DNA of 64,000 bases from Corynebacterium minutissimum (GCF_000805675.1 NZ_JSEF01000004.1:186001-250000), one strand, 5' to 3'. Counted from the first letter of the stretch, positions 16,943 through 26,495 are shown. Numbers and translations are program-made. Notes: generated by a model not told the origin, from the letters alone.

Positions 16943-17401
16943 ATGCCCACTCGCGCCGAACGCCTTTCCCAGTCGAATTCCCTGCATGCGCAGGGCGCGA
17001 AGTTCGCTATTACGGGAGCAATCGCCGCGGTTATCGACGTCTCCATAACCTGGCTCTTCCAGATTGGTTTGGACCTCTTTGGTGACGTGACCTCGCGCAC
17101 CTTGGGCTTTGCCGCCGGCACCCTCGTGGCGTACGTGCTTAATCGGCGGTGGACCTTCAACGCGAATGCGTCGAAACGCCGCTTTGCGGCTGTCATCGCT
17201 ACCTACGCCATGACTTATGCGATCAATATCCTTCTGTATCGCTGGGCGTTCCCTTTCTTTGACCACAACCTGGAATGGCCCTCCTCGTGGGCGCTCGCCG
17301 TGGCTTTCGTCATTGCGCAGGGCACGGCGACGATTATTAACTTCCTTGTGCAGCGCTGGGTCATTTTCCGCAGCACGCGGAAATCCTTTGAAGTGGAGTA
17401 G
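16943..17401 (+). CDS. GtrA-family membrane protein 2
   Basis: The 152-residue paralogue of the preceding gene has four transmembrane helices and the same motifs (AKFAITGAIAAVIDV; VLNRRWTF; NFLVQRWVIF). The 10-nt gap implies one transcript. Two adjacent divergent GtrA genes suggest either a heteromer or separate lipid-linked sugars. The gene converges on glfT1, whose stop lies 22 nt past this stop on the other strand. Confidence 0.85.
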   Translation: MPTRAERLSQSNSLHAQGAKFAITGAIAAVIDVSITWLFQIGLDLFGDVTSRTLGFAAGTLVAYVLNRRWTFNANASKRRFAAVIATYAMTYAINILLYRWAFPFFDHNLEWPSSWALAVAFVIAQGTATIINFLVQRWVIFRSTRKSFEVE

Positions 17402-17422
17402 CGACGGAGCGTGGCAGAGACT

Positions 17423-18328
17423 TTATGGGCGGCGAAAGTCTTCCTTGCGGCCACGGTTGTGCAGGCGCAGCCACTCCATAAAGCCCTTGACATCATGCTG
17501 CTGGACAAGGAAAAACCAGCCAAAGCGCGCGAACTCCTGTGGCAGGAGCTTGCGCATGCCGCGCTGCCACAGCAGGTAGCCGCGATTGCGGTAGGTGAAG
17601 AAGCGCTTGAACTCGCCTTCCGGGTACTGAGTGTGCATTTTTCCACCGAGGATGGGCTTGAACTCATCGGAGCCGTCCGGGTGGAGGTAGCTCGTGGTCA
17701 GCGCGGTGCCGAAGCTCAAGCCTGAGTTGACCAGGCGGCGGTGGTACTCCACTTCATCGCCGCGGATGAACAGGCGGTAGTCCGGCACACCGATGATCTC
17801 CATGGCCTCGGCGGAGATGAGCGCGCCATTGAAGAGGGAGGCGATGCCGGGGAGAAAATCACCTTCGAGCTCGCTCATGTAGCGCCGCCACACTAGACCC
17901 TGGCGCAGTGGGAAAGCCAGTTTGGCGGGCTCGTTGATGTTGCACACGGCGGGGGAGACCTCGTGCAGGCTGTTTTCTTCCGCGACGCGGTAGAGCTCCT
18001 CCAGCACGTGGTGGTCGGCAGGACGGCCGTCATCATCCGCGCACCACACTGCGTCTGCACCCAGGGCGAGTGCGGTGAGGAAGCCCAGCGCGAAGCCGCC
18101 CGCGCCGCCGAGGTTGGTTTCGGAAGGCACGTAAACGCCACGCTCGCCGGCCAGTTCGTGGAGTAAATCCTCCACGGCTTGTTCCGCGCCGTTATCCACC
18201 ACGATGACCCACTGCACCGGGTGCGTTTGGTTCACCACCTGCTCAAGCGAGGCGCGCAGCAGCTCTACGCGCTGGTGGGTGACGATCACAGCGGCCGTCG
18301 TTCCGGCTTGGGACAAGGTGGCAGTCAT
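17423..18328 (-). CDS. glfT1: Galactofuranosyltransferase GlfT1
   Basis: The GT-A (GT2-type) enzyme adds the first galactofuranose residues to the decaprenyl-diphospho-GlcNAc-Rha acceptor from UDP-Galf. It shows AVIVTHQR at the N-terminus, NLGGAGGFALG, the metal-binding CADDDG, RGDEVE with the likely base, and the end motif RFFTYRNRGY. All match mycobacterial GlfT1. A start at 18328 gives 301 residues and has CACAAT 7 nt upstream; ATG 18337 is an alternative. It shares a short divergent promoter region with the GNAT gene. Confidence 0.93.
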   Translation of the reverse strand: MTATLSQAGTTAAVIVTHQRVELLRASLEQVVNQTHPVQWVIVVDNGAEQAVEDLLHELAGERGVYVPSETNLGGAGGFALGFLTALALGADAVWCADDDGRPADHHVLEELYRVAEENSLHEVSPAVCNINEPAKLAFPLRQGLVWRRYMSELEGDFLPGIASLFNGALISAEAMEIIGVPDYRLFIRGDEVEYHRRLVNSGLSFGTALTTSYLHPDGSDEFKPILGGKMHTQYPEGEFKRFFTYRNRGYLLWQRGMRKLLPQEFARFGWFFLVQQHDVKGFMEWLRLHNRGRKEDFRRP

Positions 18329-18370
18329 GCGTTCCATTGTGCCACCCACAGTGCTCAGTAGGATGTTGCC

Positions 18371-18976
18371 ATGGCTGTGAAAGATATCGAAGAGATGTGG
18401 GCTCCGTTCAAACTCACGGTGCAGGTAGGCAAGCTGACGCTGCGGGTTCTGCGCGATAGCGATATCGCCGCCATTCACGGCGTTACCGCCGCCGAGATTT
18501 TCGGCGAGCCGCTTCCGGATTACACGTTCCCGTGGCTGAAGGAGAAACCTGATCCCAGCTTTCGGTGGGCACACCGCGCGCAGATGTCCCCAGAAGAATG
18601 GTCGCTGGACTTCGGTGTCCACCTCAATGGTGAGGTCATTGGTTCAGTAGATCTGCGGGCGAAGAATTTCCCCGACAACCATGAGGTTGAAACCGGTTCG
18701 TGGATTTACCACCGCCTTCAGGGCCGCGGGATAGGTACGCAGATCCGTCATGCCGCTGCAGTCTTCTGCTTTGAGTACTTGGGCGCATGCCAGCTGCGCT
18801 CCGAGTGGGAGCCGGGAAATGAAGCTTCCCAGGCTGTATCGCGCAAGCTGGGCTACACCATCAACGGCAACAAAGCAGTGTTGCGCAAAGAGGATTATCA
18901 GCCGGGGCCGGAAGTGACTGTCAGGGGCATGACCGAGGAGCTGGGTGCGATGCTCGGGGTGAGGTGCCCTAAGTGA
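18371..18976 (+). CDS. GNAT-family (RimJ/RimL-like) N-acetyltransferase
   Basis: The 201-residue protein shows a RimJ/RimL-type core: LTLRVLRDSDI near residue 22, DLRAKNF, the acetyl-CoA loop QGRGIGTQ and NEASQAVSRKLGY. The acceptor cannot be told. TAGGAT lies 6 nt before the ATG. It is divergent from glfT1 and converges on wzt across a shared hairpin terminator. Confidence 0.85.
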   Translation: MAVKDIEEMWAPFKLTVQVGKLTLRVLRDSDIAAIHGVTAAEIFGEPLPDYTFPWLKEKPDPSFRWAHRAQMSPEEWSLDFGVHLNGEVIGSVDLRAKNFPDNHEVETGSWIYHRLQGRGIGTQIRHAAAVFCFEYLGACQLRSEWEPGNEASQAVSRKLGYTINGNKAVLRKEDYQPGPEVTVRGMTEELGAMLGVRCPK

Positions 18977-19048
18977 CGAAAGTTTGGTCAGCCATTCGCT
19001 GAGGGCCGGCAAGATTGGCAGCTAGGGCAGTAGGAACAGCGAGGATTT

Positions 19049-19082
19049 CGTGAAAACAAGTGAATAGTTGCCTGTTTTCACG
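19049..19082. terminator. Bidirectional hairpin terminator
   Basis: Perfect 10-bp arms CGTGAAAACA (19049-19058) and TGTTTTCACG (19073-19082) surround a 14-nt loop between the convergent GNAT gene and wzt. Confidence 0.65.
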
Positions 19083-19087
19083 GAAAC

Positions 19088-19885
19088 TTAGGCGTTCTCC
19101 TCGTTATCGAAACGCTTGCGCAGATCCCGCACGTACTGGCCAACCTCAGGGCCTTCGTACTCGCCGACGACGTCGGAGACCTCGCCCACCGACCGAATCT
19201 GACCGTGGTCGATCCATAGGGCGGTATCGCACAGTTGCGCCAGGAAGTCATTGGAGTGGGAAGCGAAGACTAGGATGCCGGAGCGCTTCACCAGATCCTG
19301 GAGGCGCACACGGGCCTTGGCCATGAAGGCGGCGTCGACGGCGCCAATGCCTTCGTCGAGAAGCAGGATCTCCGGCTCAATGGAGGTCACTACGCCCAGC
19401 GCCAGGCGCACGCGCATACCCGTGGAGTAGGTGCGCAGCGGCATGGAGAGGTAATCACCCAGCTCAGAGAACTCGGCAATCTCATCCATCTTGGCCTTCA
19501 TCTGCTTGATGGTCTGGCCCAAGAAGAGGCCGCGGATGATGATGTTGTCGTAGCCGGAGACCTCTGGGTCCATGCCCACGCCGAGGTCGAAGACCGGGGC
19601 CACGCGCCCGCGGACGTCGGCAGCGCCGCGCGTAGGTTCGTAGATGCCGGAGAGAAGGCGCAGCAAGGTCGTTTTACCAGCGCCGTTGTGGCCAACGAGC
19701 CCCACGCGGTCACCTTCACGCAGGTGGAGGTTGATGTCTTTAAGTGCTTCCACCATGACCACGTTCTGGTCATTCTTACCAATGGAGCCACCGGCGGTGG
19801 AGAGCATTGCCTTCTTCAGCGAACGGGACTTGGCATCAAAGATGGGAAAGTCCACGCAAGCGTTATACGTATCAATGGAAACCAT
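19088..19885 (-). CDS. wzt: Galactan exporter ATPase Wzt (RfbE-type)
   Basis: The 265-residue ABC ATPase has Walker A GHNGAGKTT, an ABC signature YSTGM, Walker B ILLLDEGIGAVD and the H-loop SHS. It matches the polysaccharide-export ATPase next to glfT1 in mycobacteria. With the adjacent permease it is expected to flip lipid-linked galactan across the membrane before arabinan is added. The ATG at 19885 follows AAAGGA. It lacks the long C-terminal carbohydrate-binding domain of some O-antigen Wzt proteins. Confidence 0.92.
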   Translation of the reverse strand: MVSIDTYNACVDFPIFDAKSRSLKKAMLSTAGGSIGKNDQNVVMVEALKDINLHLREGDRVGLVGHNGAGKTTLLRLLSGIYEPTRGAADVRGRVAPVFDLGVGMDPEVSGYDNIIIRGLFLGQTIKQMKAKMDEIAEFSELGDYLSMPLRTYSTGMRVRLALGVVTSIEPEILLLDEGIGAVDAAFMAKARVRLQDLVKRSGILVFASHSNDFLAQLCDTALWIDHGQIRSVGEVSDVVGEYEGPEVGQYVRDLRKRFDNEENA

Positions 19886-19897
19886 GGACAATCCTTT

Positions 19898-20788
19898 CTA
19901 GACCCAGTAGGAGACGCGGAAGCGCCACTGACGCATGGCCAAACCGGCGATGAGCAGGCCGACGACGGTGCAGCCAATGACGATAAACCAGTGATAGGCC
20001 GGCACGTGCACACCAATGAGCGGGCCGCGGACAATCTCCATGTAGTGATAGAGCGGGTTGAGCTCCGCAATACGCGCGCGGCTCGCCACGGCTTCGCCCT
20101 GTTCTTTGAGCGTGCTCGTCATCCACACGATCGGCGTGACGTAGAAGAGCAGCTGTGTCAGTGCCTCCAGCAGCGGGGCGACGTCACGGAAACGAGTGGC
20201 GATGATGCCGAAGAACATGGCCACCCACACACCGTTGACCAGCAAGAGTGCAAAAGCCGGGATGCACAGGAAGAACTCCCAGCCCAGGCTGCGCGGGAAG
20301 ATAATGATGAGCAGCAGCCAGATGATGAGGTTGTGGCCCAAGAAGAGGGTTTGCCGCCAGACCAGGCGGTAGACGTGGACCGAAAGTGGCGCAGGCAGCT
20401 GCTTAATCAGACCCTCGTTTTCAATGAAGACGGTGGCGCCTTCCTTGATGGCGCCCGAGATGAAGTTCCACATGATCAGGCCCACGGTCACGTGGGGCAG
20501 GAATTCTGCAACCGGGATCTGGAAGAGCATGGAGTACAGCAGGCCCAGGGCCGCGGCCATCACGCCGGTGGCGATGGTGATCCAGAAAGGACCCAGTACC
20601 GAGCGGCGGTAGCGCTGTTTGATGTCTTGGATACCCAGCTTGAACCACAGCTCGCGCTGGCGGGCTCCTTGCAACAGGTCGGCGAAGGCCGCCGACATGG
20701 TCATAGACCGCGAAGCTGGCTCTTCGCCGGGTGCAGGCGGAGTGGTCATGCGGGCGACGTCGTCACGCAGGTTTTTCTTGTCTTGCAC
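19898..20788 (-). CDS. wzm: Galactan exporter permease Wzm (RfbD-type)
   Basis: The 296-residue ABC-2 permease has an N-terminal amphipathic part with IQDIKQRYRRSVLGPFW, the standard lead-in of this family, and then six transmembrane helices. It is encoded 12 nt upstream of wzt, its ATPase. GTG 20788 is chosen because TAGGGT lies 7 nt upstream; GTG 20797 and ATG 20749 are alternatives. It should export galactan attached to decaprenyl-diphosphate. Confidence 0.92.
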   Translation of the reverse strand: MQDKKNLRDDVARMTTPPAPGEEPASRSMTMSAAFADLLQGARQRELWFKLGIQDIKQRYRRSVLGPFWITIATGVMAAALGLLYSMLFQIPVAEFLPHVTVGLIMWNFISGAIKEGATVFIENEGLIKQLPAPLSVHVYRLVWRQTLFLGHNLIIWLLLIIIFPRSLGWEFFLCIPAFALLLVNGVWVAMFFGIIATRFRDVAPLLEALTQLLFYVTPIVWMTSTLKEQGEAVASRARIAELNPLYHYMEIVRGPLIGVHVPAYHWFIVIGCTVVGLLIAGLAMRQWRFRVSYWV

Positions 20789-20944
20789 GCCCTTCACCCT
20801 AGCGCGCGCTTATGCCAAACAGCTACACACACGCCCGCCACCTGCGAAAACATCGGCGAGCTGGGAAAATCTCGGGTTAGGAAAGATTTACGTGGGGAGT
20901 ATAGAGTAGGGAGACGATCGGACGATATGAGAAAGGGCCGCAGC

Positions 20945-22156
20945 ATGACGCAGCAGTATGACGTCGCCAGTGTGCGAGGTCTTTACACTGGGTTGTCCGA
21001 TGGCTGGACCTACCTCAACGCGCATGCCGCGCCGCAGATTGCGGAGCGCGTGGCATCGGGTGTGGCCCGTTCCTTCCGCACGTCCGCTACGGTGAAGCCG
21101 CAGGAGGATACCGTCGGCGCGCACTCGGCTCGCCGCGCGCCGGGCGAGTTGCTGGCGGATGACATGTATTCCTCCGCGCGCCGTGCCGTGGCCGATCTCA
21201 CGGGTGCGACGGCAGACCGCGTTATCCTCGGCCCGTCCCTGCCGGTGCTCTACCAGTCATTGGCGGCAGCGCTGCGTCCGCTTGTACGCCGTCAGTCCTC
21301 AGTGGTGCTCTCGCGCCTCGATCCTCCGGAGCTGTCCAGGGCATTCGCGCACCTCGACGCAGACATCCGCTGGGCCCAGCCAGACCTGGGCACGGGTGAG
21401 CTGCCGGCGTTCCAGTACGCCGAGTTGGTCGATGGTTCCACGCGGTTCGTGGCCTTCCCCGCCGCGCACGAGCTGCTGGGCACGGTCACGCCGACGGCGG
21501 ACATCATTGATGCGGTCCATGAGCGTTCCCGAGCCTGGGCGCTTGTCGACGTCTCCTCGGTAGCCCCTTACCGCCGCATCGAATTCGACTCTGTGGGCGC
21601 GGATATCCTCGGCGTGGATCTAGGCAAACTGGGCGGGCCGCAGTTGGCGGCGCTGGTCTTCCGCGATACCGCGATGTTCCGCCGCCTTGATGACCTCGTG
21701 GTGGGCCCGGTCTCGCCGGGCCTAGCCGGTGGCGTGGGGCCGCTAGCGGATCACCTCGCTGCCCTAGCCGGCGGCGAACGCGGTTCGCGCCGCGTGCGCC
21801 TGGGGCGCTCGCTCGATGCACTGTCGTCCTACATGGAGGAGCTCTGCGGTGATCTCTATAGCCTGCTGGGCACCCTGCCGGCAGTCCACATCTTGGGCGT
21901 AACAGGTGAGGCGGCTGCCGACGCCTCCGATGACCGCCTCCCGCGGCTTACCTTCGCCGTGCGCGACGTACCCGCGGATGTGATTCACCGCCGCCTTTTC
22001 GACAACGGCCTCGTCACCACCACCGCGCCGCACACGCCGCTGCTCACCGAGATGGGCGTGGATGAGGTCGGCGGTGCTGTCACGGTTTCCCTGAGCCCGT
22101 TTAGCACGTACCAGGATATCGAGCACCTGACTCGCGTCGTTGCCTCCTTGGCCTAG
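20945..22156 (+). CDS. Aminotransferase class V / cysteine-desulfurase-like PLP enzyme
   Basis: The 403-residue fold-type I PLP protein resembles Rv3778c, which lies in the same neighbourhood in mycobacteria. The likely PLP lysine is in DLGKLGGPQLAALVF, mid-protein, with an Asp in LVDVSSVAPYRR upstream. No active-site Cys loop like that of NifS or SufS is evident. The ATG at 20945 follows AAAGGG at the right distance; much longer upstream frames run antisense to wzm and are rejected. The substrate is unknown. Confidence 0.8.
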   Translation: MTQQYDVASVRGLYTGLSDGWTYLNAHAAPQIAERVASGVARSFRTSATVKPQEDTVGAHSARRAPGELLADDMYSSARRAVADLTGATADRVILGPSLPVLYQSLAAALRPLVRRQSSVVLSRLDPPELSRAFAHLDADIRWAQPDLGTGELPAFQYAELVDGSTRFVAFPAAHELLGTVTPTADIIDAVHERSRAWALVDVSSVAPYRRIEFDSVGADILGVDLGKLGGPQLAALVFRDTAMFRRLDDLVVGPVSPGLAGGVGPLADHLAALAGGERGSRRVRLGRSLDALSSYMEELCGDLYSLLGTLPAVHILGVTGEAAADASDDRLPRLTFAVRDVPADVIHRRLFDNGLVTTTAPHTPLLTEMGVDEVGGAVTVSLSPFSTYQDIEHLTRVVASLA

Positions 22157-22174
22157 AACCTCAACGAGGGAGGT

Positions 22175-23131
22175 TTAGACCTCGAGGACGAGTTTGCCCG
22201 TGACCTCGCCGGAGTCGAGGGCTTTGTGGGCTTCGGAGGCGTCGGCAAGCGCGTAGGTGGCGTGCAGGTGGTGCTTGACGCTGCCGTCTTCCAGCCACGG
22301 CCAGACATTCTTGACGGTGTCGGCGACGATGGCAGCCTTGCCCTCCAACGAGCGGGAGCGCAGCGTGGTGCCCTGCAGGGTCAGGCGCTTGCTCAGCAGA
22401 ATAGCCATGTTGAGCTCGGCCTTCGTGCCGCCCTGCATGCCGATAGTGACCATGTGGCCGCCCTGCGCCAGCGCAATGAGGTTTTTCTTGAGGTACTTCG
22501 CGCCCATGATGTCGAGGATGACATCGCACTGATTCTTCAGCTCTTCGGCGAAGTCCTGCTCGTTGTAGTTGATGAGGATGTCCGCGCCGAGTTCCTTGCA
22601 GGTCTCGAGCTTCTCATCGGAGCCAGCCGTGACGGCGACGGTAGCGCCGAGCTGCTTGGCCACCTGGATGGCGAAGGTGCCGATGCCACCCGCGCCGCCG
22701 TGGATGAGGATGGTCTGGCCTTGAGTAAGACCAGCTTCCATAGCGATGTTGGACCAGACCGTGCAGGCCACCTCGATGACGGATGCGGCCTCGGCAAAGG
22801 AATAGCCGGTGGGGATGGGCAGTAGCTGGCCTTGGGGCACGGCCACGTACTCGGCGTAGCCGCCGCCGGCCAGCAGTGCACCGACCTTGGAGCCAACCGC
22901 GACGTCGGTGGTGCCTGCGTCAACGACTTCGCCTGCGACTTCGAGGCCGATAATCTCCGAAGCGCCTGGCGGCGGTGGGTAGTGCCCACGGGCCTGCAGC
23001 AGGTCGGCGCGATTTACACCGGCGGCTGTGACCTTAACGAGGACTTCGCCGTCGTGGAGTTGAGGTTTGTCGGTGTCCCCCAGCTCCAGCGAGTGTGGGT
23101 CTTCCGGATTGGTCTGAATGATGGCTTTCAT
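22175..23131 (-). CDS. NADPH:quinone oxidoreductase (MDR family)
   Basis: The 318-residue medium-chain reductase lacks the zinc ligands of alcohol dehydrogenases. It has RADLLQARGHYPPPPGASEIIGLE in the N-terminal part and the NADPH-binding IHGGAGGIGTFAIQ. This pattern is that of quinone oxidoreductases (Qor/PIG3 type). TACGGT lies 8 nt before the ATG (leaderless). It is convergent with the PLP enzyme gene. Confidence 0.88.
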   Translation of the reverse strand: MKAIIQTNPEDPHSLELGDTDKPQLHDGEVLVKVTAAGVNRADLLQARGHYPPPPGASEIIGLEVAGEVVDAGTTDVAVGSKVGALLAGGGYAEYVAVPQGQLLPIPTGYSFAEAASVIEVACTVWSNIAMEAGLTQGQTILIHGGAGGIGTFAIQVAKQLGATVAVTAGSDEKLETCKELGADILINYNEQDFAEELKNQCDVILDIMGAKYLKKNLIALAQGGHMVTIGMQGGTKAELNMAILLSKRLTLQGTTLRSRSLEGKAAIVADTVKNVWPWLEDGSVKHHLHATYALADASEAHKALDSGEVTGKLVLEV

Positions 23132-23146
23132 GCCACACCACCGTAC

Positions 23147-24043
23147 TTAAATCCAATCATCCTCGACGAGGAAGCCGTTGACCGTGATAGCAGCAGCGTT
23201 GGCCTGGCCCATGGCCATCGCCACCTGTGCGCCTGGATTGACCACGTTGCCCACCGCCCAGACGCGCGGGTGGCTGGTGGCACCGGTGAGATCAGCCTCG
23301 ATCAGGCTGCCGCCCATCGCCGGCGGCGGGCTGTGGCGCTTGAGGTTGAGGTCAGCGAGGAACTCATCGTGGGGGCGGGGAATGGGCATGTAAAACAGTG
23401 CATCGACGGCATGCTCGTCGCTTTCCAGCAGGACTTTTCCGTCTTGGAAGGCGGTGACGGGGCCGTCGATAAGCGCAATGCCCCGCCGAGTCAGGTCCGC
23501 GCGCTGCTCGTCGGTGAATTCCATTCCATTGGTGAAGAAGGTGATGTCCTTCGACCACTGGCGCAGAACCGCGGCATGGTGGAAGGAGAACTCGCCGATG
23601 TAGAGCACGCCGAGCTTCTTGTCCGCCACCTCGTATCCGTGGCAGTAGGGGCAGTGGAGGGCCGTATTTCCCCAGTTTTCTTGCAGGCCCGGGATAGCTG
23701 GGTGCTCGTCGTCCACGCCGCTGGCGACGATGATGGAGCGGGCAGCGACGGTCTCACCGTTGCTCAACGTGGCGGTGAGCGTGCGGTCATTATCGGTGAC
23801 AGCATCCACGGTGGCGTTCACGATTTGTGCGCCATAGCTGCGCAGCTGTTCCTTGCCGCGCTCCTGGAACTCAAGGGGTGGCGTGCCCTCGAGGGCAATG
23901 ACTCCATGAATTTCATGGGCGAAACGGTTGCGGGGAGTGGCGGAATCAACAATGAGCACGCTGCGGCGGGCGCGGACCATGACTAGGGCTGCCTGCAGGC
24001 CGGCCGCGCCACCGCCGATGATGAGGGTATCTACTGTCTGCAT
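23147..24043 (-). CDS. FAD-dependent pyridine-nucleotide disulfide oxidoreductase (thioredoxin-reductase-like)
   Basis: The 298-residue protein has the FAD motif GGGAAG near the N-terminus, a CPYCHG redox-type motif (CxxC) in the middle and a second nucleotide-binding area. Its NADPH motif is not classic (GVLYIGEFSFHHAAV replaces GxGxxA), so it belongs to the atypical TrxR-like group. The start MQTVDTL at 24043 matches the beginning of the FAD domain. Its partner is unknown. Confidence 0.82.
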   Translation of the reverse strand: MQTVDTLIIGGGAAGLQAALVMVRARRSVLIVDSATPRNRFAHEIHGVIALEGTPPLEFQERGKEQLRSYGAQIVNATVDAVTDNDRTLTATLSNGETVAARSIIVASGVDDEHPAIPGLQENWGNTALHCPYCHGYEVADKKLGVLYIGEFSFHHAAVLRQWSKDITFFTNGMEFTDEQRADLTRRGIALIDGPVTAFQDGKVLLESDEHAVDALFYMPIPRPHDEFLADLNLKRHSPPPAMGGSLIEADLTGATSHPRVWAVGNVVNPGAQVAMAMGQANAAAITVNGFLVEDDWI

Positions 24044-24268
24044 GGCCCCGAGCAAACCAGAGGAGGGTTTATATGGCAATGGTTTTCAGTAGTTTGTGGC
24101 AGGCGTCACGCCCAACCCTGACTTGGCCAAGTTAGTGCCGAAGGGTTGGGGTGTGGTGGGAATTCGTCAACATGAGGCATCGGCCAGAATCGGGAATCCG
24201 GCCGTCGAAGGAAGGCGCCTTGTGTATCCTTTGGATGTCGTTGAGCCTCTAAGGAGCAAGAAAGTAGC

Positions 24269-25990
24269 ATGACCCACCCCTCCACCGTCTCTAAGGTGGG
24301 CATCCGATCCCGTGCCCTGCGATTCGCACCGCGCCGCTCGGACTGGTCCCGCGCGACTATCGGGCGCGACCTTTCGGCCGGCCTCATGGTGGCCCTAGTC
24401 GCACTCCCCCTGGCGCTCGGCTTCGGCGTTGCTTCTGGTGTCGGCGCGGCAGCTGGAATTACGACGGCCATCGTCGCGGGCATCCTGTCCGCAGTCTTCG
24501 GCGGTAGCAACGTCCAGGTAAGCGGCCCGACCGGCGCAATGACCGTGGTGCTCATCCCCATCGTGGCCGACCATGGTGCCGATGGGGTGCTCGTCGTTGG
24601 CGTGCTGGCGGGGCTCATGCTGCTCTTGCTGGCATTCACCGGCGCTGGCCGCGCGATGAAATACATGCCGTTGCCTGTCGTCGAAGGTTTCACAGCCGGT
24701 ATTGCGGTGATCATCGCCCTCCAACAGCTACCTGCAGCACTCGGTGTTGACGTAGATGGCGAGAAAGTCCTCGGGTTGGCGTGGGACGCAATCAAAGCTT
24801 GGCTAGATGCTCCGGTATGGCAGGCGCCCGTTATGACCCTCGCGGTGGCGGCCGGAATCGTGGTTGCTGCCCGCATTCGTAGTGGCTTTCCCGCGGCGCT
24901 GGTGTTGGTAGCTGCTGCGACGGCCATCAACATGCTGGCAGACAGCGGTCTGAAGACTATCGGCTACATCCCGTCGACGTTGCCTGCCCCGCGCTGGCCG
25001 CAGATCCCGTGGGAGCACCTGGATTCCTTGCTGTTGGCAGCGGTCGCCGTCGCAGCGCTTGGTGCATTGGAATCGTTGCTGTCAGCGACGGTTGCCGACG
25101 CAATGACTGTCGGCGACCGGCACGATCCTGACCGCGAGCTCTTTGGACAGGGCGTGGCCAACGTCGTCGCGCCCCTGTTCGGCGGGATCCCCGCAACAGC
25201 CGCGATCGCCCGAACTGCTGTCAACGTGCGGGCAGGCGCAGGCACACGCCTGGCAGCGGTGTTCCATTCGCTGCTCCTGCTCGTCGCCGTACTCGTTGCG
25301 GCCCGGTGGGTGGGCGAGATCCCTCTCGCCGCGCTCGCCGGTGTGCTGATCGCCACTGCGATCCAGATGATCCACCCGCGGAACATCCGCTCGGTGATAC
25401 GCGCCACCAAGGGTGACGGGGCTACCTTGCTCATCACGGCTGCCGCCACCGTCGTGTTCGACCTTGTCGTCGCCGTGCTCATCGGTCTTGTTATAGCGGG
25501 CTTCTTCGCGCTGCGCGATACCGCCCGCACGGCGGTGTTAGAGGCCGCTCCACTGGAGACAGGAGACCACCGCGACAAGGAACGCGAACTCCTCGACGAG
25601 CACATCGCCGCCTTCCGCTTGGAAGGCCCACTCTTCTTTGGCGCAGCGCACGATTTCCTCCTCGATCTCGCTGATGCTTCGTCGGTCAAGGTTGTCGTGC
25701 TCCGCATGCGCTACGTCACGACGATTGACGCCACTGGTGCCCAAATGCTCGCCGACACCATCGGGCACCTCGAACGCCGCGGTACCACTGTCTTACTCGC
25801 AGCCACGAAGCCCGAGCATGTTCCGGTGTTGCGCGAACTCGGCGTATTTGATCAGCTTGCGCACGAGAATCACGTCTTCGACGACACTCTCGACGCCATC
25901 GCCCACGCCCGACTGCATGTCTCACGCATTCAGCATGAAGAGTCTGATGGCGCACCCGCGGCGTCGCAAAGTAATCAGCACGACGAGTAG
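24269..25990 (+). CDS. SulP-family anion transporter with STAS domain
   Basis: The 573-residue protein has 12-14 hydrophobic segments, including the SulP signature region (VQVSGPTGAMTVVL). A C-terminal cytoplasmic STAS domain follows (about residues 430-550, with VVLRMRYVTTIDATG). SulP proteins import sulfate, bicarbonate or similar anions. AAGGAG precedes the ATG. It stands alone before tRNA-Ser. Confidence 0.92.
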   Translation: MTHPSTVSKVGIRSRALRFAPRRSDWSRATIGRDLSAGLMVALVALPLALGFGVASGVGAAAGITTAIVAGILSAVFGGSNVQVSGPTGAMTVVLIPIVADHGADGVLVVGVLAGLMLLLLAFTGAGRAMKYMPLPVVEGFTAGIAVIIALQQLPAALGVDVDGEKVLGLAWDAIKAWLDAPVWQAPVMTLAVAAGIVVAARIRSGFPAALVLVAAATAINMLADSGLKTIGYIPSTLPAPRWPQIPWEHLDSLLLAAVAVAALGALESLLSATVADAMTVGDRHDPDRELFGQGVANVVAPLFGGIPATAAIARTAVNVRAGAGTRLAAVFHSLLLLVAVLVAARWVGEIPLAALAGVLIATAIQMIHPRNIRSVIRATKGDGATLLITAAATVVFDLVVAVLIGLVIAGFFALRDTARTAVLEAAPLETGDHRDKERELLDEHIAAFRLEGPLFFGAAHDFLLDLADASSVKVVVLRMRYVTTIDATGAQMLADTIGHLERRGTTVLLAATKPEHVPVLRELGVFDQLAHENHVFDDTLDAIAHARLHVSRIQHEESDGAPAASQSNQHDE

Positions 25991-26109
25991 CGCTGACGAA
26001 CATGCGGTTGTGAGGCCATTATCGGTGACGTGTTGAGCCGAATTCTTCTCCGGCGGCGGAGTCTAGTACTCTGAACGTGTTGCGCGCGGTGCATGCTGAC
26101 GCGTGACGA

Positions 26110-26197
26110 GGAGGCGTGGCAGAGCGGCCGAATGCACTGGTCTTGAAAACCAGCGTGGGGAAACTCACCGCGGGTTCAAATCCCGCCGCCTCCGCCA
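26110..26197 (+). tRNA. tRNA-Ser (anticodon UGA)
   Basis: Acceptor arms GGAGGCG (26110-26116) and CGCCTCC (26187-26193) pair fully. The anticodon loop CTTGAAA gives UGA, there is a long variable arm as in class II tRNAs, and a T-loop GGGTTCAAATCCC. The CCA end is encoded at 26195-26197. Confidence 0.97.
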
Positions 26198-26198
26198 A

Positions 26199-26495
26199 CT
26201 ATTTTTGGGGGTCATTTGTAGCGGCTTTGCTCCTGTCCCATGCGGCTGTAACGAAGCTCAGAACGCATCCAGCTAGTAGGAACCCGCTGATCTGTAGGTG
26301 CGTGGCCCCGTTTCCGCCGCCGCCAGGCAGGGCGAGAAAAATCGAAAATGCAATCGCGACAAGGCAGTGGATGACCAACCGGCTATGCGCTCCAAGGTGG
26401 CATTGCGGCCAAGCTTTCTCGATAGCCCAGCTCACTGCTGTGAGAATGACATAAAAGGTGATTCCCGCTAAGGCTCCTGGGACAAGGTAGAGCAT
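26199..26495 (-). CDS. Small hypothetical membrane protein
   Basis: The 98-residue protein has three hydrophobic segments, starting MLYLVPGALAG. A strong GGAGGAG ribosome site precedes ATG 26495, deciding it over a longer frame that runs back into the frameshifted toxin tail. Its stop is 1 nt from the end of the tRNA gene. No family is recognised. Confidence 0.6.
   Translation of the reverse strand: MLYLVPGALAGITFYVILTAVSWAIEKAWPQCHLGAHSRLVIHCLVAIAFSIFLALPGGGGNGATHLQISGFLLAGCVLSFVTAAWDRSKAATNDPQK

Noticed and set aside
19688..20944. N-terminal extension of the PLP enzyme frame through wzm and wzt
   Set aside because: The extension is antisense to the exporter genes; the enzyme's own start at 20945 has a good ribosome site.
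26172..26197. Possible att repeat shared between tRNA-Ser(UGA) and tRNA-Ser(CGA) 3' ends
   Set aside because: The shared T-arm and acceptor sequence is ordinary tRNA-Ser homology; no integrase or displaced tRNA end is present.
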